This document shows positions 28,490 through 37,439 of a stretch of 64,000 nucleotides of DNA, piece after piece (positions within the stretch are counted from its first letter, which is position 1; each line of letters begins with the position of its first letter). The translations under genes were made by a program, and so were the position numbers. The notes below the pieces were generated by a model, which saw only the letters and a program-made list of their open reading frames with translations, was not told where the DNA came from and did no database searches. Source of the DNA: Salinispora pacifica CNR114 (lineage in GTDB: Bacteria; Actinomycetota; Actinomycetes; Mycobacteriales; Micromonosporaceae); NCBI RefSeq assembly GCF_000514775.1, contig NZ_AZWO01000001.1, positions 124,001 to 188,000 of the forward strand, in the 5' to 3' direction.

Positions 28490-29420
28490 AGCGGATCCTC
28501 GGGTCGAGTACGGCGTAGAGCACGTCCACCACCAGGTTGGCGATGAGGTAGACCACGACCAGCACGCTGACGATCCCCACCACCAGCGGACCGTCCTCGG
28601 TGCGGATGGCGCGGAAGAGGTTGAAACCGACCCCGGGGATGTTGAACACCCCTTCGGTGATGATCGCGCCGCCCATCAGGTTGCCCAACTCGACGCCGAG
28701 GAAGGTGACCACCGGGATGAGTGAGTTGCGCAGCACGTGAATGCCGACGATCCGTCGCTTGACCAGGCCCTTCGACCGGGCGGTGCGGACGTAGTCGGCG
28801 CGCAGGTTCTCGGCTACGGCGGTCCGGGTCAGCCGCAGTGCGGTGGCCAGGGAGAGGGAACCGAGGACGATCCCCGGCAGTAGGAGTGAGTAGAAGTCGG
28901 GGTCGGCGCCGGCGGTGGGTGGGAAGAGCTGCCACCGGACGCCGAGGAGGTACTGCGCGATGGGTGCCAGCACGATGGTCGGCACGGCGAGGACGACCAG
29001 GGTCAGCAGCAGCGTCGAGTTGTCGAAGATGCTGGCCCGGCGAACTCCGGCGAGCACACCGGCGGTGACCCCGACGAGCACGGTAACCGCCATCGCGATC
29101 AGGGCCAACTTGATCGTCACCGGCCAGGCGGCGGCGAGGATGTCGCCGATCTGCCGTCCGGTGAGGGATTCGCCGAGGTCGCCCTGGAGAAGGTTCCGGA
29201 TGTAGTCGAAGTAGCGGTAGAAGAAGCCGTCGATGCCGGTCCGGTCCAGGTGGAACTTCTCCGTCAGGTACGCCCGTTGGGCCTCGGTGACCGGGCGTTC
29301 GCCGGCGAGCGCCTGGATGGGGTCACCCTGACCGGCGAACATCAGCGCGTAGACGATCAGTGTGGTCCCGAAGAAGGCGAGGACCATCTGGAGCAGTCGT
29401 CGCAGAATAAAGCGGACCAT
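28482..29420 (-). CDS. Peptide ABC transporter permease (DppB/OppB type), operon 2
   Basis: 312 residues, MVRFILRRLLQMVLAFFGTT at the N-terminus, EAA loop YVRTARSKGLVKRRIVGIH, end VLDPRIRYE. About six helices. It lacks the Cys-containing loop seen in the operon 1 DppB. Separated from the binding-protein gene by a 17-bp hairpin. Confidence 0.93.
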   Translation of the reverse strand: MVRFILRRLLQMVLAFFGTTLIVYALMFAGQGDPIQALAGERPVTEAQRAYLTEKFHLDRTGIDGFFYRYFDYIRNLLQGDLGESLTGRQIGDILAAAWPVTIKLALIAMAVTVLVGVTAGVLAGVRRASIFDNSTLLLTLVVLAVPTIVLAPIAQYLLGVRWQLFPPTAGADPDFYSLLLPGIVLGSLSLATALRLTRTAVAENLRADYVRTARSKGLVKRRIVGIHVLRNSLIPVVTFLGVELGNLMGGAIITEGVFNIPGVGFNLFRAIRTEDGPLVVGIVSVLVVVYLIANLVVDVLYAVLDPRIRYE

Positions 29421-29454
29421 ACTAGGCAGTCTCTCTGAAAAAGGGCGAAGGGGA

Positions 29455-29496
29455 GGCGTGGTCGGGTCACCAGCTACCCGGTGACCCGACCACGCC
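29455..29496 (-). terminator. Intercistronic hairpin in importer operon 2
   Basis: GGCGTGGTCGGGTCACC pairs perfectly (17 bp) with GGTGACCCGACCACGCC around an 8-nt loop. It lies between the binding-protein stop and the permease start, the same position as the hairpin in operon 1 but unrelated in sequence. Confidence 0.7.
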
Positions 29497-29509
29497 GCTC
29501 GTTACCGAA

Positions 29510-31111
29510 CTACTGGACTGCCTCGATCTTCAGCAGGTCGACCCGGTTGAAGAGGTCCAACTCCACGTTCGTGACCTTGCTCGAGTGCCCGAAGACGTGC
29601 TGGCCGTAGCGCAGCGGGATCACCGGCAGGTCCTCGGCCAGCAGGTCTTCGGCCTGCTGGTACTTCGCGATCGCCTCCTCCTCGGAGGCCGCCGCCGAAC
29701 CCTCGGCGACCAGCTTGTCGAACTCGGGGTTCTCGTAGCCGTAGAAGTTCGCAGAGCCGTTGCTGCTGTACAGCGGGCCCAGGTAGTTCTCCATGGACGG
29801 GTAGTCCATGACCCAACCCATCCGGAACAGGCCGACCGGCTGCTCCGCCTTGACCTTCGTCAGCAGGTCGGAGAACTTCGGCTCGGCGCTGCCGACGCAC
29901 TCCACATCCAGGTTCGCCCGGAGCTGGTTGCAGGTGGCGTCGATCCAGTCCTTGTGGCCGCCGTCGCCGTTGTACGAGATCTCGAGCCGGCTCGGGCCGC
30001 CCACGCTCTGGTAGAGCGCCTTGGCTTTGGCCGGGTCGAAGGTGCCGGCGTCGCCGATGGTGTTGTCGCGGTAGCCCGCGACAACCGGGGAGACGAACGA
30101 GCGGGCCGGCGTCTGCGAGTCCTTGAAGACCGCCTTCGTGATCTCCTCCCGGTCGATCGCCATCGAGATCGCCTTACGCACGTCCGGGTTGCTGAACTCC
30201 TCCTGGTAGGTCGGGAAGGAGAGGAACTGGAAGGACGACGCGGGGCTGGTCTGGAACCGCTCCCCCAGGTCCGTGGGGGCGGTCGACAGGTTCTCGGTCG
30301 GGATCGCCTTGATCACGTCGAGGTTGTCCGAGAGGACATCCGCGTACGCGGCGGCGGGCTGCTGGTAGATCCGGAACTCGACGCCCGCCACCTTCGGCTG
30401 CTCGCCGGGGAAGGCGTCGTACCGCTCGACCTCGACCCGGGCGTCGTGCTGCCAGGTGCCCTTCATCTGGAACGGGCCCTGCCCGATCGGTGCCTGCTCG
30501 TAGCCCTCGTCGAGCACGCCCGGCTCCGAGAACGCGGCCTTCGGCAGGGGGTAGAAGGCGTTGTACCCGAGCATGGTCCGGAAGTCGGAGTACGGCGCGG
30601 ACAGGGTGACGGTGAAGGTCAGGTCGTCAACCTTCTCCAGGCCGGACAGCGTCTGCGCCGCCGGGGTCTCGCCCTGAAGGTCCTCGTAGCCGGCGATCTT
30701 CTCGAAGAAGTAGCTCGAGCCCTGGCCGTTCGGGGCGTAGGCGCCGTAGTTCCAGGCGTCGATGTAGTTGTCGGCGGTGACCGGCTCGCCGTTGTGGAAG
30801 GTGTAGCCGTCCTTGAGTGTGATCGTCCAGGTGATGTTGTCCTCGGACGTCACCGACTCGGCTGCCACCTCGTACGCCTGGTGGGCGTCGTCGTAGTCGA
30901 CCAGTGGGCTGAACAGGGCAGCGAGCACCTGCGAGCCGCTGGTCTCAGTGGTGTTGGTCGGAACCAGGTGCTGCGGCTCGGCGATCTCGATCCGCACGGC
31001 CGCGTTGGGGTCGGTCCCGCCGGAACCACCGCTGCCGGAGCCGCAGGCCGTCAGGCCCAGGGTCACCGCCAGCGGGAGGGCCGTCCAGGCGGCGAGTCTA
31101 CGAACGCGCAT
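29510..31111 (-). CDS. Peptide ABC transporter substrate-binding lipoprotein (SBP_bac_5), operon 2
   Basis: 533 residues. Lipoprotein signal with lipobox LTAC (Cys ~22). Family landmarks: TLKDGYTFHNGEPVTADNYI, VRKAISMAIDREEI and the late FRMGWVMDYPSMENYL. GAGGAGG is 5-6 nt before the ATG. A paralogue of the operon 1 protein, with about the same length and many shared blocks, but with clear divergence in the ligand-binding region, so specificity probably differs. Confidence 0.93.
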   Translation of the reverse strand: MRVRRLAAWTALPLAVTLGLTACGSGSGGSGGTDPNAAVRIEIAEPQHLVPTNTTETSGSQVLAALFSPLVDYDDAHQAYEVAAESVTSEDNITWTITLKDGYTFHNGEPVTADNYIDAWNYGAYAPNGQGSSYFFEKIAGYEDLQGETPAAQTLSGLEKVDDLTFTVTLSAPYSDFRTMLGYNAFYPLPKAAFSEPGVLDEGYEQAPIGQGPFQMKGTWQHDARVEVERYDAFPGEQPKVAGVEFRIYQQPAAAYADVLSDNLDVIKAIPTENLSTAPTDLGERFQTSPASSFQFLSFPTYQEEFSNPDVRKAISMAIDREEITKAVFKDSQTPARSFVSPVVAGYRDNTIGDAGTFDPAKAKALYQSVGGPSRLEISYNGDGGHKDWIDATCNQLRANLDVECVGSAEPKFSDLLTKVKAEQPVGLFRMGWVMDYPSMENYLGPLYSSNGSANFYGYENPEFDKLVAEGSAAASEEEAIAKYQQAEDLLAEDLPVIPLRYGQHVFGHSSKVTNVELDLFNRVDLLKIEAVQ

Positions 31112-31543
31112 GAAGCCTCCTCATCCTCACGCTGCACAGGACCCGACGTTGGGTAACGCTGCGCAACGACCGGCAACGGTAGGCCGCCGGTCAGCGATCG
31201 ACAACGGAAGGGTTGCGAAGCCGTAACGGAGGGTGGTGATGAGGCTTGTCTGGGGCGGCCCTCCGTGCTACAGATCCGCGGCTGAACTGCACGTTTGTCT
31301 CACGAATCGGTGACCGGGTGGGGGGTGTCGACCCGCAACGGCACCACCGAACCCGCCGTCGCCGACCCGTCCGGCGTGCCCCTGCCCGCAGTTGGTCGTG
31401 CAGGTTTGGGTCATTTGAGGCTACTCAGAGTGACTTATTGCACGTGACTGGCAGCCCTGGGTGCCCCCCGTCACAACAGCGCCGCGCCGCCGGCTGCCCG
31501 GGTCGTCGGCTCCGCGCGGCGGCCGGCGTGAGACGATCTGGAG
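31112..31543. other. Divergent intergenic region, importer operon 2 / folD
   Basis: 432 nt. AACG-containing words recur (GTAACG, GCAACG, ACAACG) and GACCGGC / GCCGGTC forms an inverted repeat at 31168-31192. A GTGACTGGCA near 31444 recalls the ZTP riboswitch often found before folD, but the other conserved segments are absent. No gene is convincing. Confidence 0.4.
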
Positions 31544-32404
31544 GTGACGGCGACGCTTCTGGATGGCAAGGCGACCGCAGCCCAGATCAAGGACGAGCTG
31601 CGGGTACGCGTGAAGGCTCTGGCGGAACGGGGTGTCACTCCCGGTCTCGGCACCGTCCTGGTCGGCGGCGATCCCGGCTCCCAGGCGTACGTCAACGGCA
31701 AGCACCGGGACTGCGCCGAGGTCGGCGTCGCCTCGCTTCGTCGGGAGCTTCCGGCCGACGCCACGCAGGAGCAGGTGGACGCCGTGCTGGCGGACCTGAA
31801 CGCCGACCCGACCTGTCACGGCTACATCGTGCAACTGCCGCTCCCCGGCCACCTCGACACCCAGCGGGTGCTGGAGCTGATCGATCCGGACAAGGACGCC
31901 GACGGTCTACACCCGGTCAACCTGGGCCGGCTGGTGCTCGGCTACCCGGGGCCGCTGCCCTGCACTCCGCGCGGGATCGTCGAGCTGCTCCGCCGGCACG
32001 ACGTGGCGCTGCGAGGTGCCCGGGTCGTCGTGGTCGGTCGCGGTAACACGGTCGGCCGCCCGCTCGGGCTGCTGCTCACCCGGCGCAGCGAGAACGCGAC
32101 CGTCACCCTCTGCCACACCGGCACCCTCGACCTCACCGCGCACACCCGGGCCGCGGACATCGTGATCGTCGCGGCCGGGGTGCCGGGGCTACTCACCGCC
32201 GACATGGTCACGCCGGGCGCGGTCGTGGTGGATGTCGGGATCACCCGGGTTATCGGCCCCGATGGTAAGGGCCGCTACACCGGCGACGTGGATCCCGGCG
32301 TCACCGAGGTGGCCGGGGCCCTGGTCCCGATGCCCGGCGGAGTGGGGCCGATGACCCGCGCGATGCTGCTGACCAACGTCGTGGAGCGGGCCGAACGCGG
32401 CTGA
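31544..32404 (+). CDS. folD: Methylenetetrahydrofolate dehydrogenase / methenyl-THF cyclohydrolase
   Basis: 286 residues, GTG start. Interconverts 5,10-methylene-THF and 10-formyl-THF, feeding purine synthesis (purN and purH lie in this window). Catalytic segment [14 protein letters not shown] (Lys), [21 protein letters not shown], and the NADP site [17 protein letters not shown]; ends [15 protein letters not shown]. Confidence 0.96.
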   Translation: MTATLLDGKATAAQIKDELRVRVKALAERGVTPGLGTVLVGGDPGSQAYVNGKHRDCAEVGVASLRRELPADATQEQVDAVLADLNADPTCHGYIVQLPLPGHLDTQRVLELIDPDKDADGLHPVNLGRLVLGYPGPLPCTPRGIVELLRRHDVALRGARVVVVGRGNTVGRPLGLLLTRRSENATVTLCHTGTLDLTAHTRAADIVIVAAGVPGLLTADMVTPGAVVVDVGITRVIGPDGKGRYTGDVDPGVTEVAGALVPMPGGVGPMTRAMLLTNVVERAERG

Positions 32405-32526
32405 CGTCCCGCAGCGGCACCGCAGCGCGCGCATCGGGGTCATAACCGTCCGCCCCTGACCGGATCGGTGCCAGGATGGCTGATACGGTCCGGAAAAACC
32501 GACTGGTATCAGGGAGTGGGACGTCA

Positions 32527-33477
32527 ATGGGTAAGAAGGTCACTGTCGTCGGGGCCGGCTTCTACGGCTCCACCACCGCGCAGCGTCTGGCCGAGTACGA
32601 CGTCTTCGACACCGTCGTGATCACCGACATCGTGGAGGGTAAGCCGGCGGGTCTAGCCCTGGACCTCAACCAGTCGCGGGCCATCGAGGGCTTCGAGACC
32701 AAGCTGGTTGGCGTGACCACCGGCCCCAACGGCGAGGGCTACGAGGCCATCGAGGGCTCGGATGTCGTCGTTGTCACCGCCGGTCTGCCGCGCAAGCCGG
32801 GCATGAGCCGGATGGACCTGCTGGAGACTAACGCCAAGATCGTCCGGCAGGTCGCCGAGAACGTCGCCAGGTACGCGCCGAACGCCGTCGTGATCGTGGT
32901 CTCCAACCCGCTCGACGAGATGACCGCGCTGGCCCAGATCGCCACCCAGTTCCCGCACAACCGGGTGCTCGGCCAGGCGGGCATGCTGGACACCGCCCGA
33001 TTCACCAACTTCGTGGCCGAGGCGCTCGGCGTACCGGTGGCGTCGGTGCGGACGCTGACGCTGGGCTCGCACGGGGACACCATGGTCCCGGTGCCGTCGA
33101 AGAGCAGCGTGGCCGGCAAGCCGCTGCGTGAGGCGATGCCCGCGGAGCAGATCGAGGAGCTGGTGGTCAAGACCCGCAACGGTGGCGCCGAGGTGGTGGC
33201 GCTGCTGAAGACCGGCTCGGCCTACTACGCCCCGTCGGCCGCCGCCGCCCGGATGGCGAAGGCCGTCGCCGAGGACTCCGGCGAGGTCATGCCGGTCTGC
33301 GCCTGGGTGGACGGGGAGTACGGCATCTCCGGCGTCTACCTCGGGGTGGAGGCGGAGATCGGCGCGCAGGGAGTTCGGCGGGTCGTCGAGACCGACCTGG
33401 ACGCCGATGAGCTGGCCGCGCTGAAGGAGGCCGCCGAGGCGGTTCGCGCCAAGCAGGGCGACGTCGCCAGCATGTGA
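32527..33477 (+). CDS. mdh: Malate dehydrogenase (LDH-like type)
   Basis: 316 residues from ATG 32527, where MGKKVTVVGAGFYGSTTAQ begins the Rossmann fold; GGGAG is ~12 nt upstream. An earlier in-frame start at 32476 adds 17 atypical residues. Substrate-binding Arg residues lie in GLPRKPGMSRMDLLETNA, and the catalytic His in LGSHGDTMVP. Belongs to the lactate dehydrogenase-like MDH group rather than the cytosolic type of many actinobacteria. TCA cycle. Confidence 0.94.
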   Translation: MGKKVTVVGAGFYGSTTAQRLAEYDVFDTVVITDIVEGKPAGLALDLNQSRAIEGFETKLVGVTTGPNGEGYEAIEGSDVVVVTAGLPRKPGMSRMDLLETNAKIVRQVAENVARYAPNAVVIVVSNPLDEMTALAQIATQFPHNRVLGQAGMLDTARFTNFVAEALGVPVASVRTLTLGSHGDTMVPVPSKSSVAGKPLREAMPAEQIEELVVKTRNGGAEVVALLKTGSAYYAPSAAAARMAKAVAEDSGEVMPVCAWVDGEYGISGVYLGVEAEIGAQGVRRVVETDLDADELAALKEAAEAVRAKQGDVASM

Positions 33478-33483
33478 TCATCC

Positions 33484-33526
33484 CGACGGCAGGCCCCGTG
33501 GCCACCCGGCCGCGGGCCTGCCGTCG
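33484..33526 (+). terminator. Terminator after mdh
   Basis: CGACGGCAGGCCC / GGGCCTGCCGTCG, a perfect 13-bp stem with a 17-nt loop, beginning 7 nt after the mdh stop. Confidence 0.7.
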
Positions 33527-33585
33527 CCCTCACCAAGGGCTCGGGGACCCTGGAATGAGGCCGGCTGGGGAGACCGGAATTGTTT

Positions 33586-33603
33586 GCAGTACGCTCGTAC
33601 TGC
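33586..33603. promoter_or_regulatory. Inverted repeat upstream of icd
   Basis: GCAGTAC-GCTC-GTACTGC, a perfect 7-bp inverted repeat about 35 nt before the icd ATG. It is likely an operator or a promoter-overlapping regulator site. Confidence 0.5.
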
Positions 33604-33637
33604 TTGAGCATGTGTCCCCCGAGAGGAGCGCCGGCCG

Positions 33638-34852
33638 ATGGCGAAGATCAAGGTAAACAACCCGGTCGTAGAGCTCGACGGCGACGAGATGACCCGGATC
33701 ATCTGGAAGCAGATCCGGGAGCAGTTGATCCTGCCCTACCTCGACGTCGACCTGCGGTACTACGACCTCTCGATCCAGCACCGGGACGAGACCGACGACC
33801 AGGCCACCGTTGACGCCGCCAACGCGATCAAGGAGCACGGCGTCGGCGTCAAGTGCGCCACGATCACTCCGGACGAGGCGCGGGTCGAGGAGTTCGGGCT
33901 GAAGAAGATGTGGCGGTCGCCGAACGGCACCATCCGCAACATCCTCGGCGGCGTCGTCTTCCGTGAGCCGATCATCATGTCCAACGTGCCGCGGCTGGTG
34001 CCCGGCTGGACGAAGCCGATCATCATCGGTCGGCACGCCCACGGCGACCAGTACAAGGCCAGCGACTTCGTCGTCCCCGGGCCCGGCAAGGTCACCATCA
34101 CCTACACCCCGACCGACGGCACCCAGCCGGTCGAGATGGAGATCGCCAACTTCCCCGGCGGCGGGGTCGCCATGGGCATGTACAACTTCGACGAGTCGAT
34201 CCGGGACTTCGCCCGCGCCTCCATGCGGTACGGCCTCGACCGTGGCTACCCGGTCTACCTGTCGACCAAGAACACCATCCTCAAGGCGTACGACGGCCGG
34301 TTCAAGGACATCTTCGCCGAGGTCTACGAGGCCGAGTTCAAGGCCGACTTCGAGGCGGCCGGCATCAGCTACGAGCACCGGCTGATCGACGACATGGTCG
34401 CCGCGGCGCTCAAGTGGGAGGGCGGCTTCGTCTGGGCCTGCAAGAACTACGACGGTGACGTGCAGTCCGACACCGTCGCACAGGGCTTCGGCTCGCTCGG
34501 CCTGATGACGTCCGTGCTGATGACCCCGGACGGCCGTACCGTCGAGGCCGAGGCCGCGCACGGCACCGTCACCCGGCACTACCGGCAGTACCAGAAGGGC
34601 GAGAAGACCTCGACCAACCCGATCGCCTCGATCTACGCCTGGACCCGGGGCCTGGCCCACCGGGGCAAGCTGGACGGCACCCCGGCGGTTGTCGAGTTCG
34701 CCAACACGCTGGAGAAGGTCATCATCGAGACCGTCGAAGGCGGTCAGATGACCAAGGACCTCGCGCTGCTCATCTCGCGGGACGCCCCGTGGCTGACCAC
34801 CGACGAGTTCATGAACGCGTTGGATGAGAACCTGGCCCGCAAGCTCGCCTGA
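33638..34852 (+). CDS. icd: NADP-dependent isocitrate dehydrogenase (homodimeric, eukaryote-like type)
   Basis: 404 residues. Oxidises isocitrate to 2-oxoglutarate. The N-terminus ([20 protein letters not shown]) and the blocks [36 protein letters not shown] and [16 protein letters not shown] identify the subgroup shared with mammalian and mycobacterial Icd1, not the E. coli type. [16 protein letters not shown] gives the NADP-binding site. GAGAGGAGC precedes the ATG. Confidence 0.96.
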   Translation: MAKIKVNNPVVELDGDEMTRIIWKQIREQLILPYLDVDLRYYDLSIQHRDETDDQATVDAANAIKEHGVGVKCATITPDEARVEEFGLKKMWRSPNGTIRNILGGVVFREPIIMSNVPRLVPGWTKPIIIGRHAHGDQYKASDFVVPGPGKVTITYTPTDGTQPVEMEIANFPGGGVAMGMYNFDESIRDFARASMRYGLDRGYPVYLSTKNTILKAYDGRFKDIFAEVYEAEFKADFEAAGISYEHRLIDDMVAAALKWEGGFVWACKNYDGDVQSDTVAQGFGSLGLMTSVLMTPDGRTVEAEAAHGTVTRHYRQYQKGEKTSTNPIASIYAWTRGLAHRGKLDGTPAVVEFANTLEKVIIETVEGGQMTKDLALLISRDAPWLTTDEFMNALDENLARKLA

Positions 34853-34871
34853 CCAATCCCGACCGACGGGG

Positions 34872-34899
34872 CCGCCGACTACCGATGGGTAGTCGGCGG
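34872..34899 (+). terminator. Terminator after icd
   Basis: CCGCCGACTACC / GGTAGTCGGCGG with a GATG loop, 20 nt after the icd stop. Confidence 0.75.
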
Positions 34900-35062
34900 G
34901 GCGGGGTCGAGCCGGCGGGTGGCGCGACTTTCTTCGGCGCGCCTCGTTGACCCAGATGGACGAGATGCCAGTCGAGTCCAGGAAAGTTGACCGTGGTCGC
35001 CCACGACGTGTGCCGCCCGTCAGCTTCCCGGCTGTCGCGTACAGCCAGCCGTCCCTTCCCAG

Positions 35063-35088
35063 CGGGGGGCCCTGTCCCGGGCCCCCCG
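35063..35088 (-). terminator. Terminator of the APS-kinase gene
   Basis: CGGGGGGCCC / GGGCCCCCCG hairpin 30 nt beyond the stop of the minus-strand gene. No T-run. Confidence 0.55.
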
Positions 35089-35117
35089 CGCCCCGGTTCC
35101 GGGCCCTTCCCGGGAAA

Positions 35118-36644
35118 CTATCCGCTCGGGTGGCGGGGCTCGACCCAGCCCGTCTCGGCCAGCTGGTGCAGGACCGCCTGCACCGCCTCCTCCACCGACA
35201 GGTCGGTCGTGTCGAGTGTCAGGTCAGCGTCGGTCGGCTCCTCGTACGGGTCGTCCACTCCGGTCATCCCGGTCAGCAGGCCGGCGCGGGCGCGTGCGTA
35301 CAGGCCCTTGCGGTCCCGCTGCTCGCAGACCTCCAGCGGGGTGGAGACGTGGATCAGCAGGAAGCCCGCCCCGGTGGCCAGCGTCATCCTTCGAGCGGCG
35401 GTCCGCGCCTGCTCGTAGGGGGCGATCGGGCAGCAGATCGCCACCCCCCGATGCCGGGCGATCTCGGCGGCCACCCAGCTGATCCGGCGGATGTTCGTGT
35501 CCCGATCGGCCTTGCTGAAGCCGAGCCCCGCCGACAGCTCCCGGCGCACGATATCGCCGTCGAGCAGGGTGACCGTCCGTTCACCCTGCTCCCGCAGGGC
35601 GTCGGTGAGACCACGGGCGATGGTGGACTTGCCGGAACCGGAGAGGCCGGTCAGGAAGATGACCAGTCCTCGGTAGCGGCGGGGTGGGCGGGCGTGCACC
35701 AACTCCTTCGCCACCGCCGGTGGAGTGTGCCACTCCGGCAGCGGGAAACCCCGGTCCAGCAGGTCGTCGATCTCGGCCTGGGTCAGCGCCTGCCGCCGGT
35801 TGCGCGGCGGGATGTCCTCCCGCCACCGCCACTGCCCGTCGCGGTTGTCGTAGGCCAACTCCCGTGGGACCAGCACCCGCAGCCCGGCACCGGAGAGCGT
35901 CTCGCCGGTGGAGAGCAGATGGGTCACCCCGTACGCCGCCGAGACCCGCGCCCGGAGCAACGCGTCGGCGATCTCCTCGCGGCGGCGGGGTAGCGGAACG
36001 GCGACCAGCGTCGCTGGCGGCATTCGGTCCCGGGCGGCGAAGACGCTGCGAACCAGGGCCTCCGGCGGCAACTCGCCGCCGTCCTCACCGATCGGGATCA
36101 ACACCAGCAGGTGGGCGCCGAGGGTACGGGTCGCGTGGGCGATCTGGGCGAGCTGCGGCCGGTGTAGCGGCCGGTTGGCGACCACCCCGAGCACCCGGCC
36201 GGGTGGCAGCAGTGAGCGAATCTCCTCCGGGGTGCGACGCAGCCGCTGGAACGGGCCGTGCCCGCCGTCACCGAGCCGGCGAACCGGACCGCCGACCCCC
36301 GTCACCCCGTCGCGGACCGGCCAGACGTCGGCAACCTCCAGCGCGGCCATCGGGGCCCCCTCGCCGTCGGTCAGTACCAACGTGCGGCGGGCCGGATCGT
36401 GGACGTCGAGCCGCTCGACGAGGGCCGTGGGCACCTGGAGCGTTACCGGCACCGACCAGGAAACGTCGTCGGCCAGCCGGCCCCGCCGGCGCACCGAGAC
36501 CAGGTCGGCGCGGGTCATGAAGCCGGTCAGCGGGGTGTACGCCCCGGTGAGGAGCAGCTCCAGGTCGGCCAGTTCACCCGGGCGGGGCGAGTACGCCGGC
36601 GCGTCCCGCAGCACCTCGTCGGGCGGCACCCAACCGTTACTCAT
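35118..36644 (-). CDS. cysC: Adenylylsulfate kinase fused to a degenerate ATP-sulfurylase-like domain
   Basis: 508 residues. Residues ~320-500 form an APS kinase: P-loop IFLTGLSGSGKSTIARGL, then LLDGDIVRRELSAGLGFSKADRDTNIRR (landmarks DGD and GFSKADR), APYEQAR and the lid region DRKGLYARARAG. It would phosphorylate APS to PAPS. Residues ~1-310 resemble ATP sulfurylase (LTGAYTPLTGFMTRADL, PVTLQVP). The family's nucleotide motif, normally RNPxHxxH, here reads NRPLHRPQ, with the Arg-Asn order and last His changed. This half may therefore be inactive or repurposed. No cysD/cysN is nearby. Confidence 0.85.
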   Translation of the reverse strand: MSNGWVPPDEVLRDAPAYSPRPGELADLELLLTGAYTPLTGFMTRADLVSVRRRGRLADDVSWSVPVTLQVPTALVERLDVHDPARRTLVLTDGEGAPMAALEVADVWPVRDGVTGVGGPVRRLGDGGHGPFQRLRRTPEEIRSLLPPGRVLGVVANRPLHRPQLAQIAHATRTLGAHLLVLIPIGEDGGELPPEALVRSVFAARDRMPPATLVAVPLPRRREEIADALLRARVSAAYGVTHLLSTGETLSGAGLRVLVPRELAYDNRDGQWRWREDIPPRNRRQALTQAEIDDLLDRGFPLPEWHTPPAVAKELVHARPPRRYRGLVIFLTGLSGSGKSTIARGLTDALREQGERTVTLLDGDIVRRELSAGLGFSKADRDTNIRRISWVAAEIARHRGVAICCPIAPYEQARTAARRMTLATGAGFLLIHVSTPLEVCEQRDRKGLYARARAGLLTGMTGVDDPYEEPTDADLTLDTTDLSVEEAVQAVLHQLAETGWVEPRHPSG

Positions 36645-36734
36645 GAACCCCCCAAATCACTGTTCGGCACTAGTTTCTCAGCCAACCGGGGGATCGGTCG
36701 AGTGCCACTCCAGGAGACGGGGGTGCGGCCGGAT

Positions 36735-37313
36735 TCAGGCAGTGGCCAAGGGAGCGGCGCCGAACGACACCGCGAACCGTTTGCACCAGATTGACACGCT
36801 GGTCAGCTCGTCCAGCCTCACCTCGGCCGGGATGTCGTACGCCTGGTCGCCGCGGTTGCCCTTGAGCCGGCCCAGCTCGACCCAGTGGCCGTCGTCGAAC
36901 ACGTGCCACCCGGCCTCGCCGGTCCGCACCGGCTGGTCGGTCAACCACACCCGCAGGTCAGGACCGTTGGAGGTTGCCAGGCCGACCAGTTCCAACCGCA
37001 GCTTGCCATCGGCGGTGCGGATGATCCGAGCGGTGCCGCTGGTGTCGTGTTCGTGGGTGACGAACTCGCCGCTGCGCACGACTACCGGGCCGGTGTCCGA
37101 GGCGGAGTCCTCGTCCGGAGTGGAGCCTTCGCCTGGCGTGGAGTTGGCCGGCGATGACGGCGCATCGGTGGCCACGACCGACAATTCTTCGTTCACCTCG
37201 GTGTCGGTGACCAGCTTCCACGGCTGGAACCAGTAGAGACCGAAGGCGGTGCCGGCGGCGAGAACGGTGACCGCGACCCAGGTGAGCGGGGCGCGCAGCA
37301 GTCTTGAGGCCAT
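36735..37313 (-). CDS. Membrane-anchored DM13-domain protein
   Basis: 192 residues from ATG 37313; the frame extends far upstream but over an ABC gene. One N-terminal membrane segment (APLTWVAVTVLAAGTAFGLYWF) is followed by an acidic Ser/Pro linker and a DM13 domain (residues ~85-190) with GEFVTHEHDTSGTARI, LTDQPV and the single Cys near the end (VSIWCKRFAVSFGAAPL). DM13 domains are predicted redox/electron-transfer modules. It is divergent from the ABC-2 transporter genes and upstream of the APS-kinase gene. Function unknown. Confidence 0.82.
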   Translation of the reverse strand: MASRLLRAPLTWVAVTVLAAGTAFGLYWFQPWKLVTDTEVNEELSVVATDAPSSPANSTPGEGSTPDEDSASDTGPVVVRSGEFVTHEHDTSGTARIIRTADGKLRLELVGLATSNGPDLRVWLTDQPVRTGEAGWHVFDDGHWVELGRLKGNRGDQAYDIPAEVRLDELTSVSIWCKRFAVSFGAAPLATA

Positions 37314-37439
37314 ACGTTCAGTCTGCCGGCCGGGGTCGGTGGGTGAAATTACCGGAGCCTTACGACTGCCGCCCCCTACGGGATTGATCAGGGGCGCGTC
37401 GGGTGTCGGCAGCGGGCGGCGCCTGCCTAGGCTGGGAGC

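Noticed and set aside
31430-31480. ZTP (pfl) riboswitch before folD, suggested by GTGACTGGCA and CCCTGGGTGCC
   Set aside because: The two words are too close together and the conserved middle and 3' pairing segments are absent.
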